Counted from the first letter of the stretch, positions 49,317 to 59,820 are shown. The stretch: DNA of 64,000 bases from Pseudovibrio flavus (GCF_009711345.1 NZ_SMMA01000051.1:1-64000), one strand, 5' to 3'. Program-made: numbers and translations. The notes: generated from the sequence alone by a model not told the origin.

Positions 49317-50513
49317 ATGATAACGAAATTGAAGAACCTTGCCCTATCCTTCTGGCGGGTAATGAGCAAGCCAGCCACCAAGATCAGCCTTGGTGTTCTG
49401 GCTTTTGGTGGTTTTCTGACCGGCATCGTATTCTGGGGTGGTTTCAACACCGCCATGGAGATGACCAATACCGAGCAGTTCTGCATTGGCTGTCACGAGA
49501 TGCGTGACAATGTGTACGTAGAACTTCAGGACACAATCCACTATACGAACAGAACCGGCGTTCGGGCTACTTGCCCAGATTGCCATGTGCCGCACAACTG
49601 GAGCCACAAGGTGGCCCGTAAGATGCAGGCATCCAAAGAAGTGTTCGGCTGGGTGTTTGGTACCATCAACACCAAAGAAAAATTTGAAGCCAAGCGTTTG
49701 GAACTGGCCCAGCACGAATGGGCACGTTTTGCTGCCAACAACTCCCTTGAGTGCCGTAGCTGTCATAACTACGACTCCATGGACTGGGAGAAAATGAGCC
49801 CGGCAGCCAAGTTCTACATGCAGCCGGCTTCTGAACGTAATGTGGGCTGTATCGAGTGCCATAAAGGCATCGCCCACCACTTGCCAATCAACGACAGCGG
49901 TGTGAACCCGATTTTGGCAAAGGTCGAACAGGGCGCGACTTCGCAGACCCTTGAAGAAGGCAAGCAATACTTCGTCGTCAAACCGATCGCCATTTATGAG
50001 GATGAAGACCTCACAAAACAGGCTGGTACGCTCTCTTACGCGGCTCCTGTGAAGGTGATCGAGAAGAAAGACGACAAGGTCAAACTCCAGCTTAAGGGCT
50101 GGCGAAAAGACAAAGGCTTTGGCCGCGTTTACCACTCTGACTTCGGCAAGAACATTCGTGTCGCGGTTATGGAGAAAGACCCGGCGCAAAACCCTGATCT
50201 GATATCAGTTGGTCTCTCCCAGAACGACCCTGCAACGGGTTTGGACTGGAGCGAGGTTACAGTTGAGTTCTGGGCAAAAGAGGGTGCATTCATCCCTGAT
50301 GTTGCAACGCTCTGGAATGCTGCAGGAGAGATTTACTCTTCCAACTGCAGCACCTGCCATGCGCAGCCAGATCCTGCGCACTTTGACGCGAACAGCTGGC
50401 CTGCCCAGTTTAACGGCATGGTTGGTTTCACCAGTATGGACCCGTCAACGCAGGCTCTTGTGCTTACATACTTGCAGCTGCATTCCTCCGATTATGCCGA
50501 AGGAACGCACTAA
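49317..50513 (+). CDS. torC: Pentaheme c-type cytochrome TorC (NapC/NirT family)
   Basis: 398 aa from the ATG at 49317, GGAG 7 nt before. An N-terminal membrane anchor ([20 protein letters not shown]) leads to four NapC-type heme sites CIGCH, CPDCH, CRSCH and CIECH within the first 210 residues, and a fifth, CSTCH, in the C-terminal domain, as in E. coli TorC. It accepts electrons from menaquinol or ubiquinol and passes them to TorA in the periplasm. In E. coli apo-TorC also feeds back on torCAD expression; whether this holds here is unknown. Confidence 0.95.
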   Translation: MITKLKNLALSFWRVMSKPATKISLGVLAFGGFLTGIVFWGGFNTAMEMTNTEQFCIGCHEMRDNVYVELQDTIHYTNRTGVRATCPDCHVPHNWSHKVARKMQASKEVFGWVFGTINTKEKFEAKRLELAQHEWARFAANNSLECRSCHNYDSMDWEKMSPAAKFYMQPASERNVGCIECHKGIAHHLPINDSGVNPILAKVEQGATSQTLEEGKQYFVVKPIAIYEDEDLTKQAGTLSYAAPVKVIEKKDDKVKLQLKGWRKDKGFGRVYHSDFGKNIRVAVMEKDPAQNPDLISVGLSQNDPATGLDWSEVTVEFWAKEGAFIPDVATLWNAAGEIYSSNCSTCHAQPDPAHFDANSWPAQFNGMVGFTSMDPSTQALVLTYLQLHSSDYAEGTH

Positions 50514-50524
50514 GGAATACGGTC

Positions 50525-52996
50525 ATGACAACAAGACGTGATCTCTTGAAAGGCGCCGCCGCTGGTGTCGCCGCGGGCCTTCTTGGTCCATCGCTTCTCA
50601 CAAAAACCGCTTTGGCGCAGGGCACTGTAGAACCTGCGGCAGATGGCGTTTGGAAAATTACGGGCTCCCACTGGGGCGCTATCAGAGCGCGCGTGGACCG
50701 CGGTAAGGTTGCCGAAGTCGTTCCTTTCGAAGACGACCAAAACCCGACCGATATGTACAAAGGCATTCACGGCCTGATCTATAACCCATCGCGCATTAAG
50801 TACCCGATGGCGCGTGTAGACTGGTTGAAGAACCGCAAAAACAGCGACCGCACACAGCGCGGCGACAACCGCTTCGTGCGTATCACGTGGGATCAGGCGC
50901 TTGACCTGTTCTACGAAGAGCTGGAGCGCGTTCAGACTGAATACGGCCCTTGGGCGCTGTATGCTGGCCATACAGGCTGGCGTCAGACCGGTCAGTTCCA
51001 TTCCTGCACCAACCATATGAACCGCGCTGTCAGCATGCACGGTAACTATGTGAAGAAGGTCGCGGACTATTCCACCGGTGCTGGTCAGACCATGCTGCCT
51101 TATACGCTCGGCTCTACCGAGGTGTATTCTCAGGGCACATCTTGGCCGCTGATCCTCGACAACGCGAAGGTTATCGTCTTCTGGGCAAACGATCCTAAGA
51201 AGAACCTTCAGGTTGGTTGGACCTGTGAAACCCACGGTTCCATGAAGTATCTGGACGAGCTGCGCGACAAGGTTGCTGCTGGCGAAATCCGTGTCATCAG
51301 TGTGGACCCTGTAAAGACGAAAACCGCCAACCATGTTGGTGCGGAGCATCTTTACCTGAACCCGCAGACCGACGTGCCGTTCATGCTGGGTATTGCTCAT
51401 ACGCTCTACAATGAAGGTCTTTATGACAAAGACTTCATTGGAACCTACACGCTGGGTTTTGATGACTTCATTCAGTACGTACAGGGCAAGGCTGACGACG
51501 GTATCGAAAAGACACCTGAGTGGGCAGCAAACATCTGCGGCGTTGATGCAGACACAATCCGTGCCTTTGCACGCCTGATGGCAGCCAACCGTACGCAGCT
51601 TGTGTATGGCTGGGCGCTTCAGCGTCAGCAGCATGGTGAGCAGCCTTACTGGATGGCCGCTGTGCTTGCTTCGATGCTGGGCCAGATCGGCCTGCCGGGC
51701 GGCGGTATCAGCTACTCGCACCACTACTCAGGCGTTGGCGTGCCGACCTCTGGCGCTGCGATGCCCGGTGCGTTCCCGCTCAACCTTGATCTGGGCATGT
51801 ACCCAGAGCATGACAGCGAGAACTTCAACGGTGCAAGCCGCGTTATCCCTGTTGCCCGTTGGGTAGACTGCCTGCTCAATCCAGGTGAGCAGATCAACCA
51901 CAACGGTAACAAGGTCACCTTCCCTGATATCAAGATGTGCGTATTCACGGGCTGTAACCCGTTCCACCACCATCAGGACCACAACCGCATGCGCGAAGCG
52001 TTCCGCAAGCTGGAAACCGTTGTAACGGTTGACTACTCATGGAATGCGACCTGCCGCCACTCTGACCTTGTGTTGCCTGCGTGTACGCAGTTCGAGCGTA
52101 ACGATATCGACGGTTACGGCGCATACTCCAACAGCGGTGTGCTTGCTATGCACCAGCTTGTAGATCCGCTGTTCCAGTCCAAAACGGACTTCGAGATCTT
52201 TACCGAGCTGACCCATCGCTTTGGTCGCAACAAGGAATACACCCGCGATATGGATGAGGGCCAGTGGCTCCGCTTCCTCTATGGCGAGTGTAAGAAGGCG
52301 AACGAAGGCAAGTTCGACATGCCAGAGTTTGACCAGTTCTGGGAGGAAGGCATTGTACGCTTCCCAGAGGGCAAACCTTGGGTTCGTCATGCGGACTTCC
52401 GCAAGGACCCTGAGCTGAACGCCCTTGGTACGCCATCTGGCTTTATCGAAATCACCAGCCGACGCATTGAAGGCTACGGATACGATGACTGCGGTCCTTA
52501 TCCGAAGTGGTTCGAAAAGGCCGAGCGTTCCCACGGCGGTCCAGGTTCTGACAAGCATCCGCTTTGGCTGCAGTCATGCCATCCGGATCAGCGTTTGCAC
52601 TCGCAAATGTGTGAGTCTGACGAATATCGTGAGACCTATGCAGTTCAGGGCCGTGAGCCAATCTACATGAGCCCTGAAGATGCAGCAGCGCGCGGCATTG
52701 CAGATGGCGACGTGGTGCGTGTGTTCAACGATCGTGGCCAGCTCCTTGCCGGTGCTCGTGTTTCCGACAACTACCCGCAAGGTGTTGTGCGCATTCACGA
52801 AGGTGCTTGGTATGGTCCGGTCGATGCAAGCATCGGCGCTTTGGACACTTACGGTGACCCGAACACCCTGACTATGGATGTTGGTACATCCCAGCTTGCT
52901 CAGGCAACCAGTGCCAACACCTGTCTGGTGGAAATGGAGAAGTTTGAAGGTCCATTGCCACCGGTAACATCATTCGGCGGACCAACGGAGGTTTAA
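50525..52996 (+). CDS. torA: Trimethylamine-N-oxide reductase TorA (molybdenum, periplasmic)
   Basis: 823 aa, DMSO reductase family. A Tat signal is present ([20 protein letters not shown] then LTKTALAQG). The early domain lacks an FeS-binding Cys motif, as in TorA/Dor[20 protein letters not shown] carries the Ser molybdenum ligand. Further marks are [40 protein letters not shown] and [15 protein letters not shown] at the C-terminal MGD site. It reduces TMAO to trimethylamine with electrons from TorC. DMSO activity cannot be excluded. Stop is 1 nt before the torD TTG. Confidence 0.96.
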   Translation: MTTRRDLLKGAAAGVAAGLLGPSLLTKTALAQGTVEPAADGVWKITGSHWGAIRARVDRGKVAEVVPFEDDQNPTDMYKGIHGLIYNPSRIKYPMARVDWLKNRKNSDRTQRGDNRFVRITWDQALDLFYEELERVQTEYGPWALYAGHTGWRQTGQFHSCTNHMNRAVSMHGNYVKKVADYSTGAGQTMLPYTLGSTEVYSQGTSWPLILDNAKVIVFWANDPKKNLQVGWTCETHGSMKYLDELRDKVAAGEIRVISVDPVKTKTANHVGAEHLYLNPQTDVPFMLGIAHTLYNEGLYDKDFIGTYTLGFDDFIQYVQGKADDGIEKTPEWAANICGVDADTIRAFARLMAANRTQLVYGWALQRQQHGEQPYWMAAVLASMLGQIGLPGGGISYSHHYSGVGVPTSGAAMPGAFPLNLDLGMYPEHDSENFNGASRVIPVARWVDCLLNPGEQINHNGNKVTFPDIKMCVFTGCNPFHHHQDHNRMREAFRKLETVVTVDYSWNATCRHSDLVLPACTQFERNDIDGYGAYSNSGVLAMHQLVDPLFQSKTDFEIFTELTHRFGRNKEYTRDMDEGQWLRFLYGECKKANEGKFDMPEFDQFWEEGIVRFPEGKPWVRHADFRKDPELNALGTPSGFIEITSRRIEGYGYDDCGPYPKWFEKAERSHGGPGSDKHPLWLQSCHPDQRLHSQMCESDEYRETYAVQGREPIYMSPEDAAARGIADGDVVRVFNDRGQLLAGARVSDNYPQGVVRIHEGAWYGPVDASIGALDTYGDPNTLTMDVGTSQLAQATSANTCLVEMEKFEGPLPPVTSFGGPTEV

Positions 52997-52997
52997 T

Positions 52998-53624
52998 TTG
53001 ACCAATCCAGTTAAGGAGGGGGCAGACAAGGCGGTTGCCTGTAGATGGTGGGCATCCGTTCTTTTCAGCGAGATCGACGAGAAACAGCTGGATCTTTACG
53101 GCAAGGGGGAGCTTGGCCCCCTGCTGGAAGGTCTGCCCCACCTTATCCCTGAGGAAGACGCCGATCTGGTAGAAGCGCTTCGTCAGGATATCGAAAGCTG
53201 GAAAAAGGTCACCTCCGCCCGCCTCATCCTTGCAACCGACTATGCCTCGTTGTTTTTGGGGCATGGTCGGGAAGGCCCGCTACCCTACGCCTCTTACTAC
53301 TACAGTGAGGGGCGGCGGCTGTTTGCCAAACCCCATGACGATATGGTGGAGCGGCTGAACAAGGCTGGCCTGCAAATTAATGCGCAAGGTCAAGAACCTG
53401 CCGATCATCTGGCGATTATGGTGAGCTATCTGGCGCTTCTTTATGAAGAAAGCCATTCAGCAGCCTATATCGCTACCTTCATCACAGAAGGCATTTTGTC
53501 GTGGCTGCCGCAGTTTACAAAGCACTGCAACAATGTGACGACAGAGTTCCAATTCTATCAGTTGGTGCTGCAGATTCTGCAGGCGTTCTTGCAAAAGGAA
53601 GCCGAAGAGATCAGGGGGGCGTAA
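52998..53624 (+). CDS. torD: TorA maturation chaperone TorD
   Basis: 208 aa all-helical chaperone of the TorD/DmsD family. Start TTG at 52998 with GGAGG 7 nt upstream inside the torA end. Seen: WWASVLFSEIDEKQLDLYGK, TDYASLFLGHGREGPLPYAS (the Y/F-x-x-L-F-x-G segment of the family), YYYSEGRRLF, and PADHLAIMVSYLALLYEE. It binds apo-TorA and its Tat signal until the molybdenum cofactor is in. The hairpin of the operon terminator overlaps its stop codon. Confidence 0.94.
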   Translation: MTNPVKEGADKAVACRWWASVLFSEIDEKQLDLYGKGELGPLLEGLPHLIPEEDADLVEALRQDIESWKKVTSARLILATDYASLFLGHGREGPLPYASYYYSEGRRLFAKPHDDMVERLNKAGLQINAQGQEPADHLAIMVSYLALLYEESHSAAYIATFITEGILSWLPQFTKHCNNVTTEFQFYQLVLQILQAFLQKEAEEIRGA

Positions 53625-53636
53625 GCCCCCTTTTTT
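53614..53636 (+). terminator. torECAD terminator overlapping the torD stop
   Basis: GGGGGGC (53614-53620) / GCCCCC (53625-53630), loop GTAA, then six T. The TAA stop of torD (53622-53624) is in the loop. Confidence 0.9.
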
Positions 53637-53788
53637 GCACCTGCGTTGTGTCTAGGCTAAACGCATCTCTTGCACCGGCTTCCTGCATCCCCTAATAGGT
53701 AATACAACCTATTTATGCAGCGGGTATTTCGGCGCAGTGGTGGTCGCTGAAAGACTTGCTCTATTATGATGCTAGGGGAGGCTTCACC

Positions 53789-55270
53789 ATGGCGCAGACA
53801 CATCTCAAAACCCGCTTGAAAGACCCTACTCTTGTGCGTGAGCAAGGCTACCTTGCCGGCCGCTGGGTTGATAACGGCTCGAACGGTCAGTTCGATGTTC
53901 TTAATCCTGCTAAGGGTGATGTGATCGCAACGCTGCCAAACATGGGTGTTAGTGAGACCAAAGAGGCGATTGAAGCGGCCTACGTTGCCCAGAAAGAATG
54001 GGCGAAGAAAACCGCTAAAGAGCGTACCAACATTTTGAAGCGCTGGTTTGACCTGATGATCGCCAATCAGGAAGACCTTGCTGTGATCCTTTGCGCCGAG
54101 ATGGGCAAGCCAATGGCAGAAGCGCGCGGCGAGATTGCTTATGGTGCAAGCTTCATCGAGTGGTTTGCCGAAGAAGCAAAGCGCATTTACGGTGAAACCG
54201 TTCCCGGCCATCAGTCAGACAAGCGCATCACCGTTATCAAGCAGCCTGTCGGCGTTGTTGCCTCCATCACGCCTTGGAACTTCCCGAATGCCATGATCGC
54301 CCGCAAAGTGGCCCCTGCCCTTGCCGCTGGCTGTTCTTTCGTGGGTAAGCCTGCGGCTGAAACCCCGCTTTCCGCACTAGCGATGGCAGAGCTTGCAGAC
54401 CGCGCTGGCTTGCCGAAGGGCCTTCTTTCCATCATCCCGTCTCTGGACGCTGCAGGTGTTGGTCAGGAGTTCTGTGACAACCACAAGGTTCGCAAAATCA
54501 CCTTCACCGGCTCCACCAATGTGGGCCGCATTTTGATGCGTCAGGGCGCGGATCAGATCAAGAAGCTGTCCCTTGAGCTTGGCGGCAACGCACCGTTCAT
54601 CGTGTTTGATGATGCTGATCTTGATAAGGCTGTGGTTGGGGCAATGGCTTCCAAGTTCCGTAACAACGGCCAGACCTGCGTTTGCGCAAACCGCATCTAC
54701 GTTCAAGCTGGCGTTTATGACGCCTTTGCTGAAAAACTGGCTGCAGCTGTCAAAGCGGCTTCTGTTGGTGATGCGCTGGAAGATGATGTGGTCTTTGGTC
54801 CGCTGATTTCCGATGCCGCTGTTGCTAAGGTAGAAGCGCACATTGCTGATGCCCGCGCAAAAGGTGCTACCGTTGTTACCGGCGGCGCGGCGCACGAACT
54901 TGGCGGCACGTTCTTTGAGCCTACCGTTTTGACCGGCGTTACCGATGAGATGATCATCTCGAGTGAAGAAACCTTCGGTCCGGTGGCCCCGCTCTTTCGC
55001 TTTGAAACCGAGGCAGAGGTTATCGAAAAAGCCAACGACACTATCTTCGGTCTAGCCTCCTACTTCTACACCAACGATCTCAGCCGTACCTATCGCGTGA
55101 GCGAAGGTCTGGAATACGGTATCGTGGGCGTAAACACCGGTATCATCTCCACCGAAGTCGCACCGTTCGGCGGCATCAAGCAGTCCGGTCAGGGCCGCGA
55201 GGGTTCCCGCCATGGCATCGAAGACTATCTGGAAATGAAGTACATCTGCACCAGCATTGATGAAGCCTAA
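53789..55270 (+). CDS. gabD: NAD(P)-dependent succinate-semialdehyde-type aldehyde dehydrogenase (GabD)
   Basis: 493 aa from the ATG at 53789, which has GGGGAGG upstream; the frame to 53756 is not used. ALDH marks: SITPWNFPNAMIARKVAPAL, FTGSTNVGRILM, catalytic Glu in LELGGNAPFIVFDDAD and catalytic Cys in NNGQTCVCANRIYVQ. The PWNFPNAMIARK and FGGIKQSGQGREGSRHGIED stretches are those of succinate/glutarate semialdehyde dehydrogenases. It oxidises the semialdehyde to the dicarboxylate. It is a single gene between tor and paa clusters; a role with paa is not implied. Confidence 0.9.
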   Translation: MAQTHLKTRLKDPTLVREQGYLAGRWVDNGSNGQFDVLNPAKGDVIATLPNMGVSETKEAIEAAYVAQKEWAKKTAKERTNILKRWFDLMIANQEDLAVILCAEMGKPMAEARGEIAYGASFIEWFAEEAKRIYGETVPGHQSDKRITVIKQPVGVVASITPWNFPNAMIARKVAPALAAGCSFVGKPAAETPLSALAMAELADRAGLPKGLLSIIPSLDAAGVGQEFCDNHKVRKITFTGSTNVGRILMRQGADQIKKLSLELGGNAPFIVFDDADLDKAVVGAMASKFRNNGQTCVCANRIYVQAGVYDAFAEKLAAAVKAASVGDALEDDVVFGPLISDAAVAKVEAHIADARAKGATVVTGGAAHELGGTFFEPTVLTGVTDEMIISSEETFGPVAPLFRFETEAEVIEKANDTIFGLASYFYTNDLSRTYRVSEGLEYGIVGVNTGIISTEVAPFGGIKQSGQGREGSRHGIEDYLEMKYICTSIDEA

Positions 55271-55294
55271 GGCTTCTTCATCGTGGATTTAGAG

Positions 55295-55317
55295 ACAGGG
55301 GCTTCGGCCCCTGTTTT
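55295..55317 (+). terminator. Terminator after gabD
   Basis: ACAGGGGC (55295-55302) / GCCCCTGT (55307-55314) with a stable TTCG tetraloop, then TTT. Confidence 0.85.
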
Positions 55318-55430
55318 CGTTTGTGGCTCTTGCACATACCAGCCTCTCCCAAATCTCCGTCCGCGTGCCTGCGTTGGGAGTTTAACGATTTTGCCCTAAG
55401 GTAACCTGCATTGACCCAAAAGGAGGCCCC

Positions 55431-55814
55431 ATGGCGCACGATCTTCAAAAAAACAAGCAGAACGCAATCGCCTTTTACAAAATGGCCTATGAGGGCAACC
55501 CTGAAAAGGCGGTAGAGCTTTACGTGGGCGATGACTACATTCAGCACAACCCGCTAGTTGGTGACGGAAAGCTTGAGTTTATAAATTATTTCAATGAAAT
55601 GGCGCGGGACTACCCGGATAAGCAGATCGAGTTTGTACGTGCCATTGCTGAAGGTGATTTGGTAGCGCTGCATACCCACCAGACATGGCCTGCGGGTGAC
55701 GAATACGTGACCATGGATTTCCTTCGCTTCAACGACAAAGGCAAGATCGTAGAGCACTGGGATTCGATACAGGAAATTCCCGAGGAAACGAAAAACGGCA
55801 ACCTGATGTATTGA
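55431..55814 (+). CDS. SnoaL/NTF2-like single-domain protein
   Basis: 127 aa. AGGAGG with ideal spacing precedes the ATG. Landmarks YVGDDYIQHNPLVGDGKLEF and DFLRFNDKGKIVEHWDSIQE match both halves of the tandem-domain protein at 633-1403, so the three domains are closely related. The end PEETKNGNLMY also recalls the PTEMAHSNGKF end of the latter. Enzyme or ligand-binding role unknown; cytosolic. It is monocistronic. Confidence 0.85.
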   Translation: MAHDLQKNKQNAIAFYKMAYEGNPEKAVELYVGDDYIQHNPLVGDGKLEFINYFNEMARDYPDKQIEFVRAIAEGDLVALHTHQTWPAGDEYVTMDFLRFNDKGKIVEHWDSIQEIPEETKNGNLMY

Positions 55815-55974
55815 GGTTGTACCCGTCATTTCTGTCGGGTTTTGGCAGGTGCTCCCCAAACAATTTCGCTTGCCTCTACGTGCTCTGCACGGGCCGCTTT
55901 TACGTAAGAATAGCAGAAAGCCTTGCTGTTTAGGTGGAATGTGCCGCGCTACGTAGCGTCCTTTGATAGCATAT

Positions 55975-55990
55975 TCTAATATAGTCTAAT
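55975..55990 (+). promoter_or_regulatory. TCTAAT direct repeat upstream of paaA
   Basis: TCTAAT at 55975-55980 and at 55985-55990, 10 bp apart (one helical turn), 90 bp before the paaA start. It could be an activator or repressor site in the paa promoter. No known PaaR or PaaX box is recognised. Confidence 0.3.
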
Positions 55991-56079
55991 GTTGCGCAGG
56001 ATTTGGTTGTGAAACACTTCTGCGGTAACATACATGCAATGTTAGCGAGACCTGTTTGTCTTTTGGGAGGGAGACAAAG

Positions 56080-57081
56080 ATGTACACGCAATCACTCAAT
56101 ACTGCGGTTCAGCGGGACGGCGCTGAAGAAGACCCGCAAAAGCTTGCCGCGTTTCAGGCCAAGATTGACCGTGAGGAAAAGATCGAGCCGAACGACTGGA
56201 TGCCTGCGGCCTATCGCAAGACCTTGATCCGCCAGATTTCCCAGCATGCCCATTCCGAAATTGTCGGTATGCTGCCGGAAGGCAACTGGATTACCCGCGC
56301 TCCATCGTTGAAGCGTAAAGCGGCTCTGCTCGCCAAGGTGCAGGATGAAGGCGGCCACGGGCTTTATCTCTACTCCGCTGCAGAGACACTCGGCATTTCG
56401 CGGGAAGAGATGGTGGAGCAACTGCACACCGGTAAAGCCAAGTATTCGTCCATCTTCAACTACCCTACTTTGAACTGGGCTGATGTGGGCGCTGTTGGCT
56501 GGCTGGTGGATGGCGCGGCCATCATGAACCAGATCCCGCTTTGTCGTTGCTCTTACGGGCCATATGCGCGCGCCATGATCCGCATCTGTAAGGAAGAGAG
56601 CTTCCACCAGCGCCAAGGCTACGAGCTGCTTTTGACCATGATGAAGGGCAGCGAGGACCAGCGCCAGATGGTTCAGGATGCGGTTAATCGCCTTTGGTGG
56701 CCTGCTCTGATGATGTTTGGTCCGTCAGACAAGGATTCCGTCAACACAGCCGACAGCATGCGCTGGAAGATCAAGCGCTTCACCAATGATGAGCTACGTC
56801 AGAAGTTCGTAGACGCTACCGTTCCGCAAGCCGAGGTTTTGGGCATTACTCTGCCTGACCCTGATCTGCGCTTTGACGAAGAAAGCGGGCACTACGTTTA
56901 CGGTGAGCCGAATTGGGAAGAGTTCTACAACTCCATTAAAGGCAACGGTATTTGTAACAAGCAGCGCCTGAAAGACCGTGTGAAAGCACACACGGACGGT
57001 GCATGGGTGCGCGAAGCCGCGCTGGCCTATGCCCGCAAAGAGCGCGAGCGCCGCGAAGCGGGCAAGCAAGCTGCCGAATAG
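56080..57081 (+). CDS. paaA: Phenylacetyl-CoA 1,2-epoxidase catalytic subunit PaaA
   Basis: 333 aa from the ATG at 56080, behind GGGAGGGAG. Di-iron helices: [40 protein letters not shown] with E-x2-H, and [20 protein letters not shown] with E-x2-[20 protein letters not shown] is a PaaA mark. With PaaC it makes the oxygenase that epoxidises the ring of phenylacetyl-CoA. First gene of paaABCDE. Confidence 0.96.
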   Translation: MYTQSLNTAVQRDGAEEDPQKLAAFQAKIDREEKIEPNDWMPAAYRKTLIRQISQHAHSEIVGMLPEGNWITRAPSLKRKAALLAKVQDEGGHGLYLYSAAETLGISREEMVEQLHTGKAKYSSIFNYPTLNWADVGAVGWLVDGAAIMNQIPLCRCSYGPYARAMIRICKEESFHQRQGYELLLTMMKGSEDQRQMVQDAVNRLWWPALMMFGPSDKDSVNTADSMRWKIKRFTNDELRQKFVDATVPQAEVLGITLPDPDLRFDEESGHYVYGEPNWEEFYNSIKGNGICNKQRLKDRVKAHTDGAWVREAALAYARKERERREAGKQAAE

Positions 57082-57099
57082 CCTGTCAGGAATGAGAAT

Positions 57100-57387
57100 A
57101 TGAGCGAACAACATACACCGCTTTGGGAGGTCTTTATCCGCTCCCGTAATGGTATGTCACACCGTCATGCCGGTTCTATTCATGCTGCCGATGCGGAGAT
57201 GGCGTTGCAGGCGGCGCGGGATGTTTACACCCGCCGCGGCGAAGGCCTTTCCATCTGGGTTGTGCCGTCTGCGGCAATCATCGCCAGTGACCCATCCGAG
57301 AAGGACATGATGTTCGAGCCTACGGGCGACAAGATCTACCGGCATCCGACCTTCTACGAAATCCCCGAGGAAGTGGGCAATATGTGA
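57100..57387 (+). CDS. paaB: Phenylacetyl-CoA epoxidase subunit PaaB
   Basis: 95 aa: PLWEVFIRSRNGMSHRHAGS IHAADAEMALQAARDVYTRR GEGLSIWVVPSAAI follows PaaB fully, including the SHRHVGSLHA-like motif and the end HPTFYEIPEEVGNM. PaaB bridges PaaAC units in the complex. 18 bp after paaA, 6 bp before paaC. Confidence 0.96.
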   Translation: MSEQHTPLWEVFIRSRNGMSHRHAGSIHAADAEMALQAARDVYTRRGEGLSIWVVPSAAIIASDPSEKDMMFEPTGDKIYRHPTFYEIPEEVGNM

Positions 57388-57393
57388 GGTGTG

Positions 57394-58149
57394 ATGATGG
57401 CAAATGATCTATTCACCTACACCATGCGCCTTGCTGATGATGCCGCGATTTTGAGCCAGCGATTGGCTGGGTGGTGCGGTCATGCTTCCCATTTGGAAGA
57501 GGACATCGCCCTCACCAACATCGCGCTGGACCAGATTGGCTGCGCCCGCCTGCTCTACGCTTATGCGGGAGAGATTGAAGGCAAGGGCCGTGATGAGGAT
57601 GCCCTTTGTTTTAACCGCAACGAGCGCGAGTTCACCAACCTGTTGCTGCTTGAGCAGCCGAACGATGATTTTGCTTACGCTATCGTGCGTCAGTTCTTCT
57701 ATTCGGCCTACGTTCTGCTTTTCTGGCAGGCGCTGAAGAGCAGTAAGGATGAGCGGCTTGCCGGTATTGCTGCAAAGGCCGAAAAGGAAGCGGCCTACCA
57801 TCTGCGCCACTCTGCGGAATGGGTGGTGCGCCTTGGTGACGGGACCGAGGAAAGCCGGTCGCGCATTGAAGAAGCGATCGAGTTTCTCTGGATGTACACC
57901 GGAGAGATGTTCGAGATGGATGAGGTTGCCACTGCGCTTGCCGAGCAGGGTATTGCCGTTGACGCTGCAGCCATAAAGCCTGCTTGGAACAAGAGCATCA
58001 ACGAGGTGTTTGCTCGCGCTGATCTTAGCGTGCCAACGGGAACATGGATGCAGACCGGAGGGCGCAATGGTGAGCACTCTGAGCATCTTGGGCATGTATT
58101 AGCGCCAATGCAGTATCTGCAACGCGCCTATCCCGGCCTTGTCTGGTAG
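57394..58149 (+). CDS. paaC: Phenylacetyl-CoA epoxidase structural subunit PaaC
   Basis: 251 aa. Start taken at the ATG at 57394 with GAGG 5 nt upstream; ATG 57397 and GTG 57391 are equally in frame. Ferritin-like helices: LSQRLAGWCGHASHLEEDIA, LTNIALDQIGCARLLYAYAG, YHLRHSAEWVVRLGDGTEES. HLG-H-L-PMQYLQRAYPGLVW at the end is a PaaC mark. PaaC lost the iron ligands and supports PaaA. In the middle of the operon. Confidence 0.95.
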   Translation: MMANDLFTYTMRLADDAAILSQRLAGWCGHASHLEEDIALTNIALDQIGCARLLYAYAGEIEGKGRDEDALCFNRNEREFTNLLLLEQPNDDFAYAIVRQFFYSAYVLLFWQALKSSKDERLAGIAAKAEKEAAYHLRHSAEWVVRLGDGTEESRSRIEEAIEFLWMYTGEMFEMDEVATALAEQGIAVDAAAIKPAWNKSINEVFARADLSVPTGTWMQTGGRNGEHSEHLGHVLAPMQYLQRAYPGLVW

Positions 58150-58156
58150 GTGAGCC

Positions 58157-58678
58157 ATGGCCCGCGCCTCTGCCCATCTTGCAACACCAAACGCCTCCGA
58201 TCTTCTGGAGAAGGCTCGGGCAGCGGCGGCATCTGTCGTTGATCCGGAAATTCCGGTCATCACCATCGAAGAGCTTGGTGTTCTGCGTGATGTTGCGGTG
58301 GAGGCCGATGGCAGCGTTACTGTTACCATCACACCCACTTACACCGGCTGTCCGGCTATGACGGTATTTGTGATGGATATCGAGGTAGCGTTAGATGAGG
58401 CGGGTTTTGAGCAGGTGCGCGTGGAAACGGTTCTATCACCGGCGTGGACGAGTGACTGGATGAGCGAGGCAGCGCGGGAAAAGCTGCGTGCTTATGGTAT
58501 TGCGCCGCCAGTCGGGTCTGCGGGCAGTACAGGGCTGTTTGACAAGCCTGATGTTGCCTGCCCGCGCTGCGGATCGCTGAAGACAGAGCGTATTTCCGAG
58601 TTCGGCTCAACGGCCTGTAAGGCGCTGTACAAATGCGGGTCGTGCCACGAGCCTTTCGACTATTTCAAATGCATTTAA
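58157..58678 (+). CDS. paaD: Phenylacetate pathway FeS-assembly factor PaaD
   Basis: 173 aa. N-terminal MIP18/DUF59 domain (VVDPEIPVITIEELGVLRDV, TITPTYTGCPAMTVFVMDIE) and a C-terminal zinc-ribbon-like part with CPRCGSLKTERISEFGSTAC KALYKCGSCHEPFDYFKC. It is thought to insert the iron-sulfur cluster for PaaE or the di-iron site. Behind paaC by 7 bp with AGGTGAG. Confidence 0.95.
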   Translation: MARASAHLATPNASDLLEKARAAAASVVDPEIPVITIEELGVLRDVAVEADGSVTVTITPTYTGCPAMTVFVMDIEVALDEAGFEQVRVETVLSPAWTSDWMSEAAREKLRAYGIAPPVGSAGSTGLFDKPDVACPRCGSLKTERISEFGSTACKALYKCGSCHEPFDYFKCI

Positions 58679-58708
58679 GCGCTATGGCGCTTTGGGGAGA
58701 ATGTATCA

Positions 58709-59791
58709 ATGGCCCTTCAGTTTCATTCGCTGAAGATCAGGAGCGTCCGCAAGGAAACCGAGGATGCGGTTTCGGTTGCCTTTGCCGTGCCTGACGCGTT
58801 GCAGGAAGCCTTTCAGTTTCAAGCTGGGCAGTATCTGACCGTTCGCCAGATGATCGACGGTGACGATACTCGCCGGTCCTATTCCATCTGTGCAGCTCAT
58901 AAACCGGATGAAGTTCGCATCGCCATCAAGAAGGTCGAGGGTGGCCGGTTTTCGACCCACGCGCTTGATACCTTCAAAGAGGGGTTGGACGTGGATGTGA
59001 TGCCGCCGACCGGCCGCTTTACGCTGGCAGGTGACGGTGAGCGCTCTGGTAAAATCTACGCAGGGTTTGCAGCCGGTTCCGGTATTACGCCCATTATGTC
59101 CATGATAGAAACCACGCTTTCTCAAGATGATAGCAGTCGTTTCTTCCTGTTTTACGGTAACAAGTCTTCCGGCTCCATCATGTTCAAGCAGAAGCTGGAA
59201 GACCTGAAAGACCGGTTTATGGACCGTCTGTGCGTCTACCATTTTCTTTCGCAGGAAGAGACGGACCTATCCCTGCTGCACGGCAGGCTGGATGCTGAGA
59301 AGATTGACGAGTTGCTCACCACTGTTCTGCCTGCAAACCATATTGAGCACGCTTACCTATGTGGCCCCGGTTCTCTGGTTGAAGCAGGACGTGAAGTGCT
59401 GCTGAAAAACGGGCTGTCGGCCGAGCAGGTGCATAGCGAACTCTTCACTCCTGCGGGTGGCGCTGCTCCGGTGAGAAAAGATCAGACGCTGCGTAAAGAT
59501 TCAGGTGTAACTGGTTCAAAAGCATCAATTATTCTGGATGGTAATCGTCATAGCGTAACTGTTGAGGGCGATGACACCATTTTGCAAGCTGCACTTAATG
59601 CAGGACTTGAAGTGCCCTATTCCTGTACTGCTGGCATGTGCTGCACCTGCCGCGCCCGCGTTACCAAGGGCGAAGTGGATATGGCGGTAAACTACTCGCT
59701 TGAACCGTGGGAGGTTGAGGCTGGCTATGTGCTGACATGCCAAAGTCGCCCAAAAGGTGAGAGTGTCTCCGTGGACTATGACGACGTTTGA
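58709..59791 (+). CDS. paaE: Phenylacetyl-CoA epoxidase reductase PaaE
   Basis: 360 aa. FAD domain (QFQAGQYLTVRQMIDGDDTR RSYSIC), NAD(P) domain (AGFAAGSGITPIMSMIETTL, YLCGPGSL) and a C-terminal plant-type 2Fe-2S ferredoxin with YSCTAGMCCTCRARVTKGEV and last Cys in VLTCQSRP. It passes NADPH electrons to PaaA. Last gene of the operon; the remaining paa genes (paaG, paaZ, paaK, paaJ) are not in the window. Confidence 0.96.
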   Translation: MALQFHSLKIRSVRKETEDAVSVAFAVPDALQEAFQFQAGQYLTVRQMIDGDDTRRSYSICAAHKPDEVRIAIKKVEGGRFSTHALDTFKEGLDVDVMPPTGRFTLAGDGERSGKIYAGFAAGSGITPIMSMIETTLSQDDSSRFFLFYGNKSSGSIMFKQKLEDLKDRFMDRLCVYHFLSQEETDLSLLHGRLDAEKIDELLTTVLPANHIEHAYLCGPGSLVEAGREVLLKNGLSAEQVHSELFTPAGGAAPVRKDQTLRKDSGVTGSKASIILDGNRHSVTVEGDDTILQAALNAGLEVPYSCTAGMCCTCRARVTKGEVDMAVNYSLEPWEVEAGYVLTCQSRPKGESVSVDYDDV

Positions 59792-59820
59792 TGCGGCGTG
59801 ATCTTAAGCGCTGAAATATG

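Noticed and set aside
49344-50189. 281-codon minus-strand frame opposite torC
   Set aside because: Antisense shadow of a pentaheme cytochrome gene.
50510-51724. 404-codon minus-strand frame opposite torA
   Set aside because: Antisense shadow; torA is certain on the plus strand.
53789-59791. gabD and the SnoaL gene as part of the paa operon
   Set aside because: gabD has its own strong terminator and the SnoaL gene is separated from paaA by 265 bp, so the paa operon starts at paaA.
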